64,000 nt of DNA from Zizania palustris (GCA_019279435.1 JAAALK010000289.1:45139164-45203163); one strand, 5' to 3'. Shown: positions 10,698-22,703, counted from the stretch's first letter. Made by a program: numbers and translations. The notes: generated from the letters alone by a model not told the origin.

Positions 10698-11367
10698 TAG
10701 GGCTGGATAACGAGCCAGCTCGGCTCATTAAGCTCGGCTCGTTATAGCTTGTTATGTTAACGAGCTAGCTCGGCTCGTCTCGTTAACATAACGAGCAGAA
10801 AACCCAGCTCAGCTCGACTCGGTCCAGCTCGCGAGCTAGCTCGTTTAGCTCGCGAGCCAATTATTTAAAAGTGATTAAATAATAAATATTTAAATAATCA
10901 CATATCAAACATTAAAATATGAAATAAATAGAATACACAAGGTTTCAAAAAATAATCATCCATAGTTCCATCATTATTTCTATGATTCCATCAAATTAAT
11001 CACACATGTTATTTGTTTCATACTTTTATATGAGAAATTCTATAACTTTTATATGATAAATTCTATATGCCATAATAATAAATTTATAATAACAAGTTAG
11101 CAAGTAATAACTTGATATTAACAAATAAATTATAAAATAATGAGTCTTATATTGTAAGATAGTGTTTTATTATTGTTTTAATGGGTTGACTTGACTACTT
11201 GTGCTGAGCTCGTTAAGCTCGCGAGCCAGCTCAAACTCGCTCGTTATACTAACGAGCTAAAACAGCAGCTCAGCTCGTTAGGAAAATAGAACGAGCCGAG
11301 CCGAGTCAAGCCGAGCTAGTCACGAGCCGAGCGAGTTAACGAGATACGAGTTTTTTGTCCAGCCCTA
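10698..11367. mobile_element. hAT-like non-autonomous element (670 bp) with GAGCTCG word arrays
   Basis: Terminal inverted repeats are TAGGGCTGGA at the left and TCCAGCCCTA at the right. An identical 8-bp target duplication gacatgag flanks it at 10690-10697 and 11368-11375, as expected for hAT transposition. Both ends carry many copies of AGCTCG/CGAGCT and GTTAACGAG in both orientations over about 150 bp. The middle is AT-rich and non-coding. No transposase is encoded. Confidence 0.88.
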
Positions 11368-11375
11368 GACATGAG

Positions 11376-11817
11376 TGAAAAGCCAAATTTGTTGCCGCTC
11401 GGTGAGAGAGTCATTCGGTTTGTAGAAATCATTGAAAAATTTAGTGTGTGTAAGGCTGGCCAGTTACCCCAAGGGGTTGTGCTCACTAAGGGCTCAAACC
11501 TCGTGTTGATGAGAGCGACGAATCATAGCCACAATGCACGATGGTGCAATGTTATCCTATTTGTAACAGTAATACCACAATTGGTTCTTCCATGGTAGTG
11601 GATCCAACGACTCGTCGAACGTTGGCAAGTTCAAACATGTGGTACATCGGGATATAACTGCTGCTTCGATCGACATGGTGTGTGTCGCATGGAGGGGTCG
11701 GTAGTCTAGGGTGCTGCTCACCATGGCTGCCTGCACGATGGGTGCCAACCATGAGGATCTTGCCATAGCCATGCTCCAGCTAGTTGATGGATATTGTGGG
11801 CTTGCTACTATTGTAGC
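11376..11817. other. Gypsy-relic flank, no gene recognised
   Basis: This stretch continues the host sequence of the surrounding insertions. It is probably the gag or leader part of the gypsy relic on the minus strand, but I could not align it to a specific motif. Short open frames here have no recognisable domain. Confidence 0.4.
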
Positions 11818-11825
11818 ACATTGTC

Positions 11826-12010
11826 GAGGAAATATCTTGTGCAATCTGCAACTGTACAATCATGCAATCTGGTGCATCCAATCAAGATCCAACACAACGG
11901 TTACATATGAAACCTAATATATTTTTTTTCATATGTAACCGTTGGATCTTGATTGGATGCACCAGATCACACGATTGCATGATCGCACGATTGCATAGGA
12001 TATTTCCCCA
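11826..12010. mobile_element. MITE with long inverted arms, family copy 1 (185 bp)
   Basis: An inverted repeat around a short T-run near 11927: the left arm contains TGGTGCATCCAATCAAGATC and the right arm holds its complement GATCTTGATTGGATGCACCA, plus CATATGTAACCGTTGGATC. Ends are GGAAATATC and GATATTTCC. An identical 8-bp duplication acattgtc flanks it (11818-11825 and 12011-12018), suggesting an hAT-type mover. A second copy lies at 50382-50595. Confidence 0.85.
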
Positions 12011-12018
12011 ACATTGTC

Positions 12019-12546
12019 AACCCAATATTTGATGCATAAGAAGGACTCATGCATCTCCTAGTGTTTAAGGAGGATCTCCTTAGGAGATCTTCCACTAAAG
12101 GTGTTATGGCAATAGAGCCATCAACCATCGGTGCTAGGCAGTGGGAGTGCTAAGGAAAGAGGTCTTTGATAGTTGTCATGACCCTTGAGTAGCGGAACAT
12201 GAGGGAGTGAGCGGACCGCATAGCCATGGTAGATGGGAGGGGAGTGTGAGCAATATCTCATCTCCCTGGTGCTGTGACAACTGAACGAGTGCATGAAGGA
12301 GGCTGGCGCGAGAGCAAAGGAGGTAGCTCACATAAAAGACCGTTTTTTCTTGATTGGCCTTATTACAAACTACTACCCCTTTTATAGAGCAGATGCCTTA
12401 TTTTTAGGAATTAACTAGAGACAGGAAATTATATCTAACAATAAAATAGGGAAACTAATTATGTTTATATCTTAACCCTAACCGGCTGGGCTGAGCTGAG
12501 CTGGCACACCTACCGGCTGGGCCGACGTAGCCTGCCAGTAGTGGTA
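12019..12546 (-). other. Gypsy-relic leader/LTR-like segment
   Basis: On the minus strand about 12375-12385 reads CTATAAAAGGGG, a strong TATA box, followed by about 60 bp resembling an R region (tagtagtttgtaataaggcc). This suggests the decayed LTR and 5' leader of the minus-strand gypsy relic. No terminal TG...CA could be fixed. Confidence 0.4.
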
Positions 12547-12554
12547 TGTGCGCC

Positions 12555-14524
12555 TAGGGGTGAAAATGGATCGGATACAGACGAATATCACTAATATCAT
12601 ATCCTTTTTCATATATTTTTTCGGATTCGAATTCGGATTCGAATAATCCGGATACGGATACAGAGTCGGATATCATCGAATACAAATACGGAGCGGATAC
12701 GAATCGAATATGAATACGGTTACGAATACTTACCGAATATCAATAATATATTTATTTATTCACGATCACAATACACAAATGATAAATAATAGTTAACATC
12801 ACATAAATCATCATGAATGGGGAGAGAGAGGTGACAGGAGTAGGAGAGACCGGGAGAGAGAAAGAAAAATTAGGGTTGATAGGGTTTTAGTCAAAGTTGA
12901 CTATTTACTTATTTTTGGAGTGAGAGAGATAAAGTTTAAAATTATAAATTTGAAATATAAATGTTCGTTTAAAGTTGAATTTTTTTCTAATATCAAAATA
13001 CAACATATATAATATCATAAAAAAATTTCACATTTTTATGCATAAGTTTGCTATTTTTAATTCATTATGTATGTTTCTTTGATTTATATTGAAATTTGTC
13101 AAATTTGAACTACAAGTGCATGAAATAATGAACCAAAAATTCTAAAAAAACTCATATTCATGAATTGGAGTCTATTTTAAGTCAGTATCCACTAAATTGA
13201 AAGATATTGTTTTAAAAAATTGTTACGACACTCGATGGACAACATAGAGCTTAATGAAATTTTAATTCTAAAAAATTCAAATAAAATCTGAAAAAATACG
13301 AGACGTCTCATGGTATCATCAATACATAGATGCTGTGATAAAAATTTAAAATTATTTTGACAAAGTTTTCATGTACGATGTTAAGAAAGATGGAGATTTG
13401 AGAGTAATGAATTAGAATGTTAAGAAGGAATGTGTTAGGTTTAAAAGCAAATCAATAGTTAAATCTTCGTTTAAATTTGATTTTTTTCTATGATCAAAAT
13501 ATATCATATCTAATCTTATAAAAAAATTTCACATTTTTATACATAATTTTGCTATTTTTAATTCATTATGTATGTTTCTTTGATTTATATTAAAATTTGT
13601 CAAATTTGAACTACAAGTGCATGAAATAATGAACTAAAAATTCTAGAAAAATCATATTCATGCATTTGAGTCTATTTTAAGTCAGTATCCACTAAATTGA
13701 AAGATTTATTTTTTGAAAATGTTACGACACTTGATGGACAATATAGAGCTTAATAAAATTTTAATTCTAAAAAATTCAAATGAAGTCTAAAAAATACGAG
13801 ACGTCTAATGGTATCATCATATGATACATAAATACCGTGATAAAAATTTAAAATTATTTTTACAAAGTTTTCATGTACGATGTTAAGAAAGATGGAGATT
13901 TGAGAGTAACAAATTAGAATGTTAAGAAAGAATGTGTTAGGTTTAAAAGCAAATTAATAGTTAAATCTTTATTTAAACTTTTTCTATAATTAAAATAGAA
14001 TATATATTATTTTATGAAAAAATCGATATTGTTATATGTCAATTTGCTATTTTTAGTTAATTCATTATGTTTCTAAAATGTAAATTGAAAGAACTAAAAA
14101 AATCTTTTTTATTTTATCGGTTAAATTTTTTATCTGTTTAAAATTATAGAAATTATCCCATTTATATAAATATATATATTTTTTAAAAAATATTCTTTAT
14201 TTTTTAAACTTTTTTTTAAAAAATATTTTTATTTTTTAATTTCTAATCTCCTCATGGGCTGTCAACACTTGTGCAAGCATGGCCTGTGAGCTAAAAAGCA
14301 GTGTGGCCACTGGGCCTACATTTTTATGGGCTGGATATCCGGATAAGAACTATCCGGACTATCCGAATCCGTATCCGATTCTGACGGATATCAGGCAGAT
14401 CATATTCGTTTCTGTATCCGAAAAAAATATCCGAATCCGAATCCGTATCTGAATCAAAAAAATCCGAATCCGAATCCGTTTTTTCGGATACGGTCGAAAA
14501 CTATCCGAACCACTTTCACCCCTA
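12555..14524. mobile_element. Large hAT-like non-autonomous element (1970 bp) with GGATAC/GTATCC word arrays
   Basis: Ends are TAGGGGTGAAAATGG at the left and CCACTTTCACCCCTA at the right, imperfect terminal inverted repeats. An identical 8-bp target duplication tgtgcgcc flanks it (12547-12554 and 14525-14532). The outer ~180 bp on each side are dense in GGATAC, GAATCCG, TCCGAATCC and related words in both orientations, with AT-rich DNA between. The interior contains three tandem ~500-bp units. No transposase frame is present, so movement would need a factor in trans. Confidence 0.85.
12961..14085. repeat. Three tandem ~500-bp units inside the hAT-like element
   Basis: Equivalent points recur at about 12961, 13462 and 13963 (TTCGTTTAAA... 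followed by a TTTTTTCTA tract). The block from CACATTTTTATGCAT through GTTACGACACTCGATGGAC to a GAGACGTCT stretch is repeated at about 90% identity in units 1 and 2. Unit 3 is truncated after roughly 120 bp. The units are non-coding and AT-rich. Confidence 0.75.
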
Positions 14525-14532
14525 TGTGCGCC

Positions 14533-16081
14533 CACACCAGACCTATCTGATGTGCTATTTACATTTTACACTCGTGTTAATTTGGTGCTTTGAATAAACA
14601 ATAAAATAAACACAGCAACTTCATGGACATGATTTACCAATGGTGCTCTGAATAGAAAACACTATTGACTTCCAATTCCTGTAATCTTCATTCTTTTCAT
14701 TCTTCATTTTTTTTAAAAAAATGAGTTGTGACTAACGCTTATCTGATTGTCTTATGTTCTAATAGAGCTTATTGAGGAAAGCATCCAAGGATTATATATG
14801 CTGATCTTTATTTGACAATATGGATTCCTCTATTATATTTCTTGTTTGATTGTTTCTACTTAGTCCCTCTATTGACTTTACAGGGTCTCCAAAACTAAAC
14901 ATTAATCTAGGAAATCACGATAGTACAAAAGCACTTCTAATTTTTCTAAAAAAAATAATACCACTCAGACCTATAATGTGGACCGATATTTGGTAAAAAA
15001 AACGAAGTTTGAATTTCCAAATACACGGAGATCTTAAAATATTAGGCTATTAGCAGAGCAAATAATCTGTCATCATATCATTGCTTGCATGGTTTTGCAT
15101 AGTACAGATTAAATTATGTTTTGATGAACCAACTGGGATTTTTACTGCTCAGCTTGATGCCTTGCTGGAGTGGTTGCAGTTAAAGTTACTGGAGGGTGGA
15201 GGTCCAACCGTTAATCTGAGATGGGACCAGGGAGCCACTTAAAAGTTACAACTCATACTTTCTGTATATTCACGTTAAGCTAGCCTGATCATCTAGTTGC
15301 TTTGGGAACTAGTGATGAGAAATTGATGAGCTTTCAGGATTAATCAGAAGTCTTGCCTCCCTGTGAGTAATTGTTGTACAACAAAGATTCCTTGATGTAG
15401 AGAACTCCTGCCTCAGGAAGGAATCAGTGGGACTTCTGAAACTTTCAACTGATAAGGCTCTCCTGGAAGATCCTGAATACAGTAAGATGATGTGTCCGTT
15501 TTAGTGATACCTGGATGCCTTAAGAACTCAAATGGCAGGATGAGGATGCCTTAACTCCGCGGAGTGGTCGCAGTTGCTGCCGCCAAAGTTCACAGGTTAC
15601 CTCTGCGAGGTAGAAGGTAGAACCAAGCAGGTTAACTATTTGTCTATTCAGAACAGCAGAATATACTGTACCTGTAACGTTTCGGCAATAGCATTAGTAA
15701 CTTCAAGCCTTAGTTAGTAACTTAAAGGCCCAGGCATTAGAGATCAATTGAGAAACTGAGCCGAGATGTTCAGAACCAATAAAAAGCAAGTCACACTTGT
15801 GTTATTCAATTGTTAACAAACGGAATTAGAACAAGATGCAATCGTGTTCTGTTACAAGTAGAGCCTTTTGGCAAAAGCGCTCACACTCTTCCCAAGTGTC
15901 AAGCTGAAGAATGCAAATGATCAGCTGTTCATTAGAGTGTGTGTTAAATAAAAATCAAATTAAGTATCATCACCTAAATGAACTTAACAGCAAGCTCACA
16001 GGAGAACAAGCCCATCTCCTTCGCAGTGTCGCCATCTTCAAGCCTGGTTGTTGTGTGAGTGGCAATAAAATCAAAACGAAA
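14533..16081. other. Intergenic region, 3' flank of the TPR gene
   Basis: I see no supported coding region. The first ~50 bp still belong to the host of the hAT insertion. The last few hundred bases are probably the 3' untranslated region and downstream flank of the minus-strand gene ending at 16082. The rest is AT-rich single-copy-looking DNA. Confidence 0.5.
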
Positions 16082-17817
16082 TCAGAAAGTGTTCAGTGTC
16101 TGTGTGATGTCCTGGAAGATCCTCAGCCTCTTCCCGATCTTCTCCTTCGTCGCCGGGCTTGTATCACAGCTCGCCGGCGCTAGCTTGCAATTGCTCTTCC
16201 CTTCGGTGGAAGCAGCGTCATCGAGAACCGGAGCCAGGACAGCCGCAACAAGGGCCTCATCGAACGCGGTGTGGTCCGGCAGCTCCGGCCATCTTTCCTC
16301 GGCAGAGAGTGACTTCCGCCTGCCGTTGTTCTCGTCGTTGCTCGGGTCCTTCCCTGGTCCGGCTGCTGCCATGTCCATGGCGTTGCCGGATCGTGTCCTC
16401 TTCAGGTTGCCCATAGGATCGTGCACCTGCGGCTGCGGCGGCTTCTGTTGCTGCTGCTGCACGTTCTGTGGCTTCGTCGCCAGCGGCGGCATGCGCAGCG
16501 AGTAGAACGGCTGCGCGTCCACCCTGAGGATGTTGGGCTGCAGCGCGGCCACCTTCTTGTTGGCGCCGGCGTTCTCATCGGCGAACTGGTCGCGCGGCAG
16601 TGGGCCCGGGGGCATTAGTTGATCGATGCACGGCTGCGGCTGCCAGATGCTGGAGGACGAGCCCAGCAGCAGCGCGTCGAAGAGCCAGTTCTTGTCGAGT
16701 AGGTCGGCGCGCGGGTGGCCGAGGAGCTTGGCCTCGAGGTCCCGGAGCATCTCCTGCGCGCGTTCGTAGGCCTTGAGATGCGAATCGGCGCCGCGTAGGC
16801 CGTCGACCCCCGCTGGCCGTACCTGCTTGAGCACGTCCTTGGCCTCAAGCACGCGGCCCTGCTTCATTAGGCAGATGCCCAGATTGCACATCTTGTTATT
16901 GTCCGTGCCAATGAGCAGCGCCCTCCGGTACGCCCCCTCCGCCTCCGTGTAGTTCTCCTTCTGCATCAGCGCCCACCCCAGATTGCCCTGTACATCAATG
17001 TCGATTGATCAGCAAAATTGTCTTGAGTTGATAATGGCCAGGATTACAAATCGAAGCCTTCAATCCATGAGAAATGCGCGCGTGTGCTTACAAGGAGTCT
17101 GGTTGCCTCTTGCTCCAAGGTTACTTGAAACTTGCGCCCCTGCGACCGCGCCGTCTTGGTGCGCTTTCCATTGAAGGCAACTCCCTGGTGGATTAGCTGC
17201 AGCTTGTGCTTGAGCAGCGAAATCTGATCGTCTAGCCGCCCGCATCTCTGCTCAAATTGGACAGTACGTATCAGCCAAGCAGATTGTAGGAGACGACGCA
17301 AGGAGGTGGAAGTGATCGACGAACCTTGTAGAGGTCGAGGAGGATGTTGTCGAGGGACTCCTGGGCCTGGTCGGAGCAGCGGCTGCGCAGTGACTTGATG
17401 GCTTCGATGGCCTCCTCCGCGCGGTTCTGCTGCTTCATTACGATGGCCATGTCCTTGAGCGCGCTGTCGACGCGGTCGCCCGCGTTGATCGCTGCCCAGA
17501 ACAGCGCGATCGCCTTCTCCGGATCCTTGTCCACCAGCTGCTCGACGCGGAAGACCAACCCGTCAGAACATCCAATCCAATCACAATCACAACTCAAATT
17601 ATCCAACGCGCTCGCCATCAGCCCATACCTGGACGCGCTTGGCGCGCACGTACGGCGTGTCGCCAACGGGGACCTTGTGGGCTACATGGAAGGAGTCGGA
17701 GTTGGTCCGGAGCATGGCCGATTCCGCTGGCTTGATGGGCGAGCAGGGAGCCGACTTGGTCGACCGGAGCCCCACCGCTGCGGCGGCGCGCCACGTCTCC
17801 TGCTGCTGCTGCATCAT
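16082..17817 (-). CDS. MS5/POLLENLESS3/SDI-family TPR protein (4 exons, 487 aa)
   Basis: Exons on the minus strand are 17629-17817, 17325-17537, 17092-17247 and 16082-16987. All introns are GT-AG and all junctions are phase 0, giving 487 residues. The N-terminus starts MMQQQQETWRAAAAVGLRST and reaches the family block GDTPYVRAKRVQ. TPR helices follow: LVDKDPEKAIALFWAAINAG, DRVDSALKDMAIVMKQQ, then GNLGWALMQKENYTEAEGAY and NNKMCNLGICLMKQGR (residues about 60-240). The C-terminal half is low complexity with a Gln run and ends IGKRLRIFQDITQTLNTF. This is the plant family of MS5/TDM1 (meiotic exit in pollen mother cells) and SDI1 (sulfur-deficiency response). The length is nearer MS5/TDM1 than the ~300-residue SDI1. 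I cannot tell which function applies. An upstream in-frame start at 17880 is possible but adds only low-complexity residues. Confidence 0.88.
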
Positions 17818-19595
17818 CGTCGTCTCCGCTCCGCCCTCCTCGCCGCGCAACAGTCCCGATCCGAGAACAGAGCGCAGCAACGGAGCTCGACGACGGGGTC
17901 GAGGGTCGAGACCGGAAGCGGCGGAGCAGTTTGTGCACTACGCATTGGATTCCACAGGAGATATATGAATCCACTCGGGTTCTCGACCGTTGGGGAATTA
18001 GCCGTTTGCGAAACTAGCCGTTGGAACTTTCTGGACCGGGAGGGTTCGTTCCGGCCCATTAACGATAAGCCGCACAGCCCATTTAATTTTCTCCAGACTG
18101 CGGCCCATTTAAGACAGCTTTCCGGGCCCAGCCTAATCTGCTTGGGTGTAATCGCCGCCGCTCTCGCGGTCTCGCCTCGCGCCTCGCGGCCGCGGCCGCC
18201 GCCGACCTGCCGACCGCGCGCCCCGCGCCATGTTTCGCGCCGGGCGTTTTGGCAGCGCGGTGGCTGCCGATGTGCTACCATCAGGATGCCTCCCCGCCAT
18301 CTCTCTTCGTGTGGTCGTGTGCCAGGCAGGCAGCAGGGGTGGCGATGGCGCGTGTGGTGTTCGACGAAGTGCCGAGCAGGTGCAAGGCATGGCGCGGTTG
18401 TGGATTCCGGCTACGCGCCACGCGCCACGCGCCCGTCATGGCGTCATCCTTGGTAATGGATAGGAAGCTGTGGTGATGGATGAGCGTGCGGGACGAAAGC
18501 GGTTGTGTTCGCTCGTGCGGCGCAAACGCGAGTCGCTAAAAGTTGGTAAGGCGACTCCGTTCATCTGTTGATTCGGTGATGCACTGACATGAGTAGTTGA
18601 GCAGTGTGTTAACTCATTCGTTCTGTTGTCCGTAGGGTTGTCGGAATGGTGGCGTGCATCCAGCCATCCATGCAGGTTCATCTGTACGAATGTGAGGAGC
18701 AGAAATCCGACGATCATCTTCCCACTTCTGATGTCTGATATGATGATTGTCGAACGGGGACTATACAAAGGAATTTGTTCTTCCTGGAGCGTGAAGACAT
18801 TACTCACACTAGCTTTGCCTCTGCAGAATGTACGTAATCCGCATTTGAATTCCAGCAATGCTTATTTGTGTTGTTCCATTGGACACATAGTCCTCACTCA
18901 GTTTGATTTACTGTGCTCATAATCTCTTATACCTAAGTTGTATATATTTTTTACATCCTTCTGTTTTCTTGACTGTCTGATGAGTGTAGTGTTATGGTTG
19001 CGGGCCTAGTGTATAATGGATCCCCAATTATGCTCGTCTGTATCTATATATGTGTCATGTGTGTGAACCAAAATCTTTAAGTAAGTTGCTAAATGGTAAA
19101 GAAAATTTACTGCTAAATATACATTAAGAGGTAAGACCAACACTATACTAATGCCTTCATCTTTCTTTTGTGAATAGAATACCAAATATACCAAAGAACC
19201 ATGCTTTTTGGGAAAAATAATCATATTTGGCTCAGTAACACTGACAGAGTGCAAGTTGGAATTCAATTTTCCATTAAATCTCCCCCTTAATATCCACCTG
19301 ATATACACGTAATTGTAACATTATGTTACACGTTACAACATCAAATCTGATTCCCCTTCTCATTATTGCAGCCCCTCAAAGGAATTGGTAAAAGACGTCG
19401 TAAATTGAAATTCCTAACATTTGCAAAGTTATAAGGGTCTGTTTGGTTCAAATTTTTAAACTAGCTTCCTGGCTCGGAAGTTGGAATCTGAATCAAACAA
19501 CTCTTTTGGTCACTTAGCTTTTCCAGAATCTGCAGATTCTTGTAATACAAATTTAAAAGTTGGTATAACCTAAATTTCACAGTTTCTCAGTTCAA
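17818..19595. other. Upstream region of the TPR gene and intergenic DNA
   Basis: 17818-18500 is GC-rich and CpG-rich and probably holds the minus-strand promoter and 5' untranslated region of the TPR gene. The many short open frames there follow from GC content. 18500-19595 turns AT-rich with no recognisable gene. The segment from about 19438 (gggtctgtttggttcaaat) resembles a Tourist-type MITE end, but I could not close it. Confidence 0.45.
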
Positions 19596-20156
19596 CTTTG
19601 AACCCGAGCCGGCCGGAGGCATGGTGGAAGAACCTGAGCGCTCTGATACCAGATTGTCACGGGTAAAGGGAGAACTTCCAACGGAGACGATAATTCGAGG
19701 TCTAAGATTATATTTAAAAGGAACAGGTGATCGAGGGCCTGGACCTCGTCGGCGCGGAGGAGCGTAATGACACTGCGTCAGCAAGGCATGTGTTTACAAG
19801 GCGAAGCCTGGGCCTGGACCTCGTCGGCGCGGAGGAGCGTAATGACGCTGCGTCAACAAGGTAGGTGTTTACAAGGCGAAGCCTGATGATTACTCGATGA
19901 CTCCTCTAAGGCATCAGTCTTGTTTATATAGGCACAAGACCGATATAATCTAATACATGACTCTAACTCTTTCCCTTGATTGGACTCTTTAATCTAACCA
20001 CTTAATCTAAACCGAAATACCCTTTTAACTAAATTGGACTCTAATTAACCTGGACTCTTAATAGATTAATTAACCCTCCCTAGGCCGGCCTGGGTCTTGG
20101 CGCAGCTGCATGGGCCTTGGGCCTTATCTGCCCCCTCCCTGCTGGTGACCGTGACA
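19596..20156 (-). mobile_element. Truncated LTR retroelement: one LTR plus primer binding site
   Basis: On the minus strand an LTR begins TGTCACGGTCACC at 20156 and ends TTTACCCGTGACA at 19655 (502 bp, TG...CA). It is followed at once by ATCTGGTATCAGAGCGCTCA, a tRNA-Met primer binding site. About 50 bp of internal leader remain before the element breaks off. A minus-strand TATA (TATATAAAC, 19922-19930) sits in the LTR. No coding region remains. Confidence 0.8.
19735..19884. repeat. 75-bp tandem duplication within the LTR
   Basis: Two copies of a 75-bp unit starting GGGCCTGGACCTCGTCGGCG (19735-19809 and 19810-19884) differ at only a few positions. They lie downstream of the minus-strand TATA box, in the R/U5 part of the LTR. 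Confidence 0.9.
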
Positions 20157-21142
20157 GATATGGGTTTAAGTAGTCTCCTGCCCACCTGTGCATGATGTGC
20201 TTTCCCCTTAATCATATGCCCAGACACGAATAAATATTTATACTTGCGTCTGTCTTTAATCTTGATATAAAGGTTGGGAGGAGAGCAGGCACCTAGTCCA
20301 TGATCAGCTACAGCTGAACCTAGGGAATTGTTCAGGAATGGCACTTATAAACTTGAGTATGTCTCCTTGCATGTTAATCTTGTTGTCAGTGTAGTTAATC
20401 TTTTTTAATTGCCATAACACTGGGGAAAGAGAAACTGTCCACCAAGAACACAAACGAAAATACTAGGATTCTTCATCGGAACATCTTTTTAGGCAATTAT
20501 ATTTAATATTATGACAAATGGTTGTGATTCCTCTTTATGTTGGTTGGATTAGTATAATGAGGGATTCTTGCTCAGATGGATAATTAAACACTTACCTATT
20601 GAGGAAATTATGTATTTGTGAAAAATATCAGCCTATCAGCTGATTGATTCTGAAAATTTTTCAGTGTTATACAAAATTTTAATTTATGTGCATGTGCATT
20701 CCAAGGGATTTCCTGGGCCAGTCCATTATTCAACCACCAATCATACCGGGCAGCTGAAAAAATACTAGTATTTTATTTGTTTTATGGAAGATCCATCTGT
20801 TCTCAACTGAAAATGAGTTGGTGTAGCAGTAGTTAAACAAGGACAAACTGACTCACTCGCACGGAAATGCTGTCTGTTATTTGTATTAGCTTGCAGATAG
20901 ATCAAGCTGACCAAACATCCATATGTAGCTGATTTTGTAGATGAGGGGAGTTTGTTTGTTTCTATTTCAGTTTCAGTTAGTCATAATACTCTGCTTTAGT
21001 CTAAAGTGGAGTGGTAAAAACAAGGCCTTGTACTACAACTTGCCATTTAAATTCTCATACCATTTGATGGAACCAGCAAAGAGTGATACTAAAGTAGAAA
21101 TTTTGTTCTAATGGGTAGCAGACTGTACAACAGGAAGGAGAT
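20157..21142. other. Intergenic region, nothing recognised
   Basis: AT-rich DNA without a supported gene, repeat boundary or RNA gene. Confidence 0.5.
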
Positions 21143-21372
21143 TGTTATGTGCAGCTATTCTGTTATTAGAGATAAAGTAGAATCAGATCTCCTGTTACGA
21201 TTTTGTAATTAGGGATAAGATAGGATTAGTCAGATTAAGATAATATTAGTTAGGATTATTTAGTTAGTGGTAAGATAGGATGAATTGCCCTATAAATGCT
21301 AGCCCATTGTATTAGGATGAATTTAAGCGGAAGGAATTATTATGTTCCTGCTTCTACCAGAGATATTCTAAC
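21143..21372 (+). repeat. Probable copia-type solo LTR or LTR remnant
   Basis: The stretch starts TGTTATGTGCAGC, carries several GGATAAGATAGGATTAG-like repeats, a TATA box at 21291-21297 (CCCTATAAATGC), then TTGTATTAGG and a U5-like tail TCCTGCTTCTACCAGAGAT ending at CTAAC. This order is typical of short plant copia LTRs. No target duplication was found and the final CA is not intact, so the 3' boundary is tentative. Confidence 0.5.
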
Positions 21373-22703
21373 TCCTTTTCATTTGAAATTAATTCTCTAA
21401 AAGATAAATGGGATCAGTACTCTAGGATACATGGAGTTCTGATTTCCTTTTTCTTTATACAGGTACTGCTTCAGTCAAAATCAAAGGAAGCTGGAGAATG
21501 CTTCAATGTTAGCCTTTGTGATGGAAACACTTATAAAAGGACCCCTCAGAAACCATGGAAATAATGGTGTCATGTTGGATGTAAGTGTCGCATTAACTCC
21601 AAACCTTGTGTTCCAATACTGGTTATGTTGATTTATTTGTACTTGAAGTTCTTTTAATAGAGGAAAATATAAATGGTTAGTGAGATGGACAGCCAGAATT
21701 TTGATATATTGGGCGCTAATACAATGTAAATACAGGTTAACTGTTGATGTATATATGGACTACCAACCTTTTTATCAACAAGAAGAGATCTCAAGGGAAC
21801 TGTGTGTTCCATGTAATCAAAGAATCTCTAGTGGAAAACTTGCTATTCTGAGTTAAGGTAAACTTCACATTTCTTTCATGAGTCCAAGTTCACACTAGTC
21901 TTGACCTTTTCCATGTCCTCATTCCATTGAAAAAACTATTGACCTGTGATTTGGAATTATGAACATAGTCTAGGACATAATACTTCTCTAGCCCATTTTT
22001 GTTCTACTGCATGAAGGCTGGAAAATTCTCTTGCAGTGGGCATACTTAATTCACCAACTTAAATCTGCTAGACCCTTATCTTGTATTTTTACTATTATTG
22101 AATTTAAATTAGTCTGGAAGCAGCATTGAGGTGTTGAGATTGGTAAAAACTGAGTTTATGGTCAGCCCGTTGGCGACTACTAGCAGATGAATTTGAGTTG
22201 AATTTCTGGAGATCAACACCACACCTAATCCACTAATAGCCAATTGCATGGAAGAATGCAAGGACTGGTAGTTAGAGAAAAAGATTTATGTGTAAAAGGA
22301 TGATGGCACAGGGAGTTTGGAGCTTTATGTAGCCATATAAGGGGCATGTAGATTGGGGAAACAAAGAGGGCGTTGGGAGAGAGGAGTTATGGATAGGTGC
22401 TGTTTGTGCTGGTGCCGCATGGTGGGGTTAGCTAATTGCTCATTCCTCCCTTGAAGAGAAAACAACAAAAGGGAGAGCTAGACCTACCTGTCTGACTGTC
22501 TCCTTACCTTGCTTCCCTCCCCCCTCCCCTAACCCAGAACAGCCCAGCCTAGCCCTGCACAAGGAGGTTTCCACCACAAGTGTATGTCTGAGAAGCGGAA
22601 GGTAGAACTACTACACATAACTGACACCACACCTCAGCTACAAACCATTTCCCTACCCTCCTCTTAATTTCCAGCTGCCTTCATGCTTTCTAGAACTAGT
22701 TCT
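21373..22703. other. Intergenic region, no gene recognised
   Basis: Mixed AT-rich DNA. Short segments such as 21462-21580 have exon-like composition between polypyrimidine and GTAAG-like sites, but no conserved protein or continuing gene structure was found. Confidence 0.4.

Noticed and set aside
17344..18456. 370-codon plus-strand frame through the TPR gene
   Set aside because: Antisense to exons 1 and 2 of the TPR gene and its GC-rich promoter. The composition is Arg/Ser/Pro-rich without a domain.
19619..19654. Possible tRNA gene because of the CTGATACCA/TGGTATCAG motif
   Set aside because: It is the retroelement primer binding site complementary to a tRNA 3' end. No cloverleaf can be drawn.
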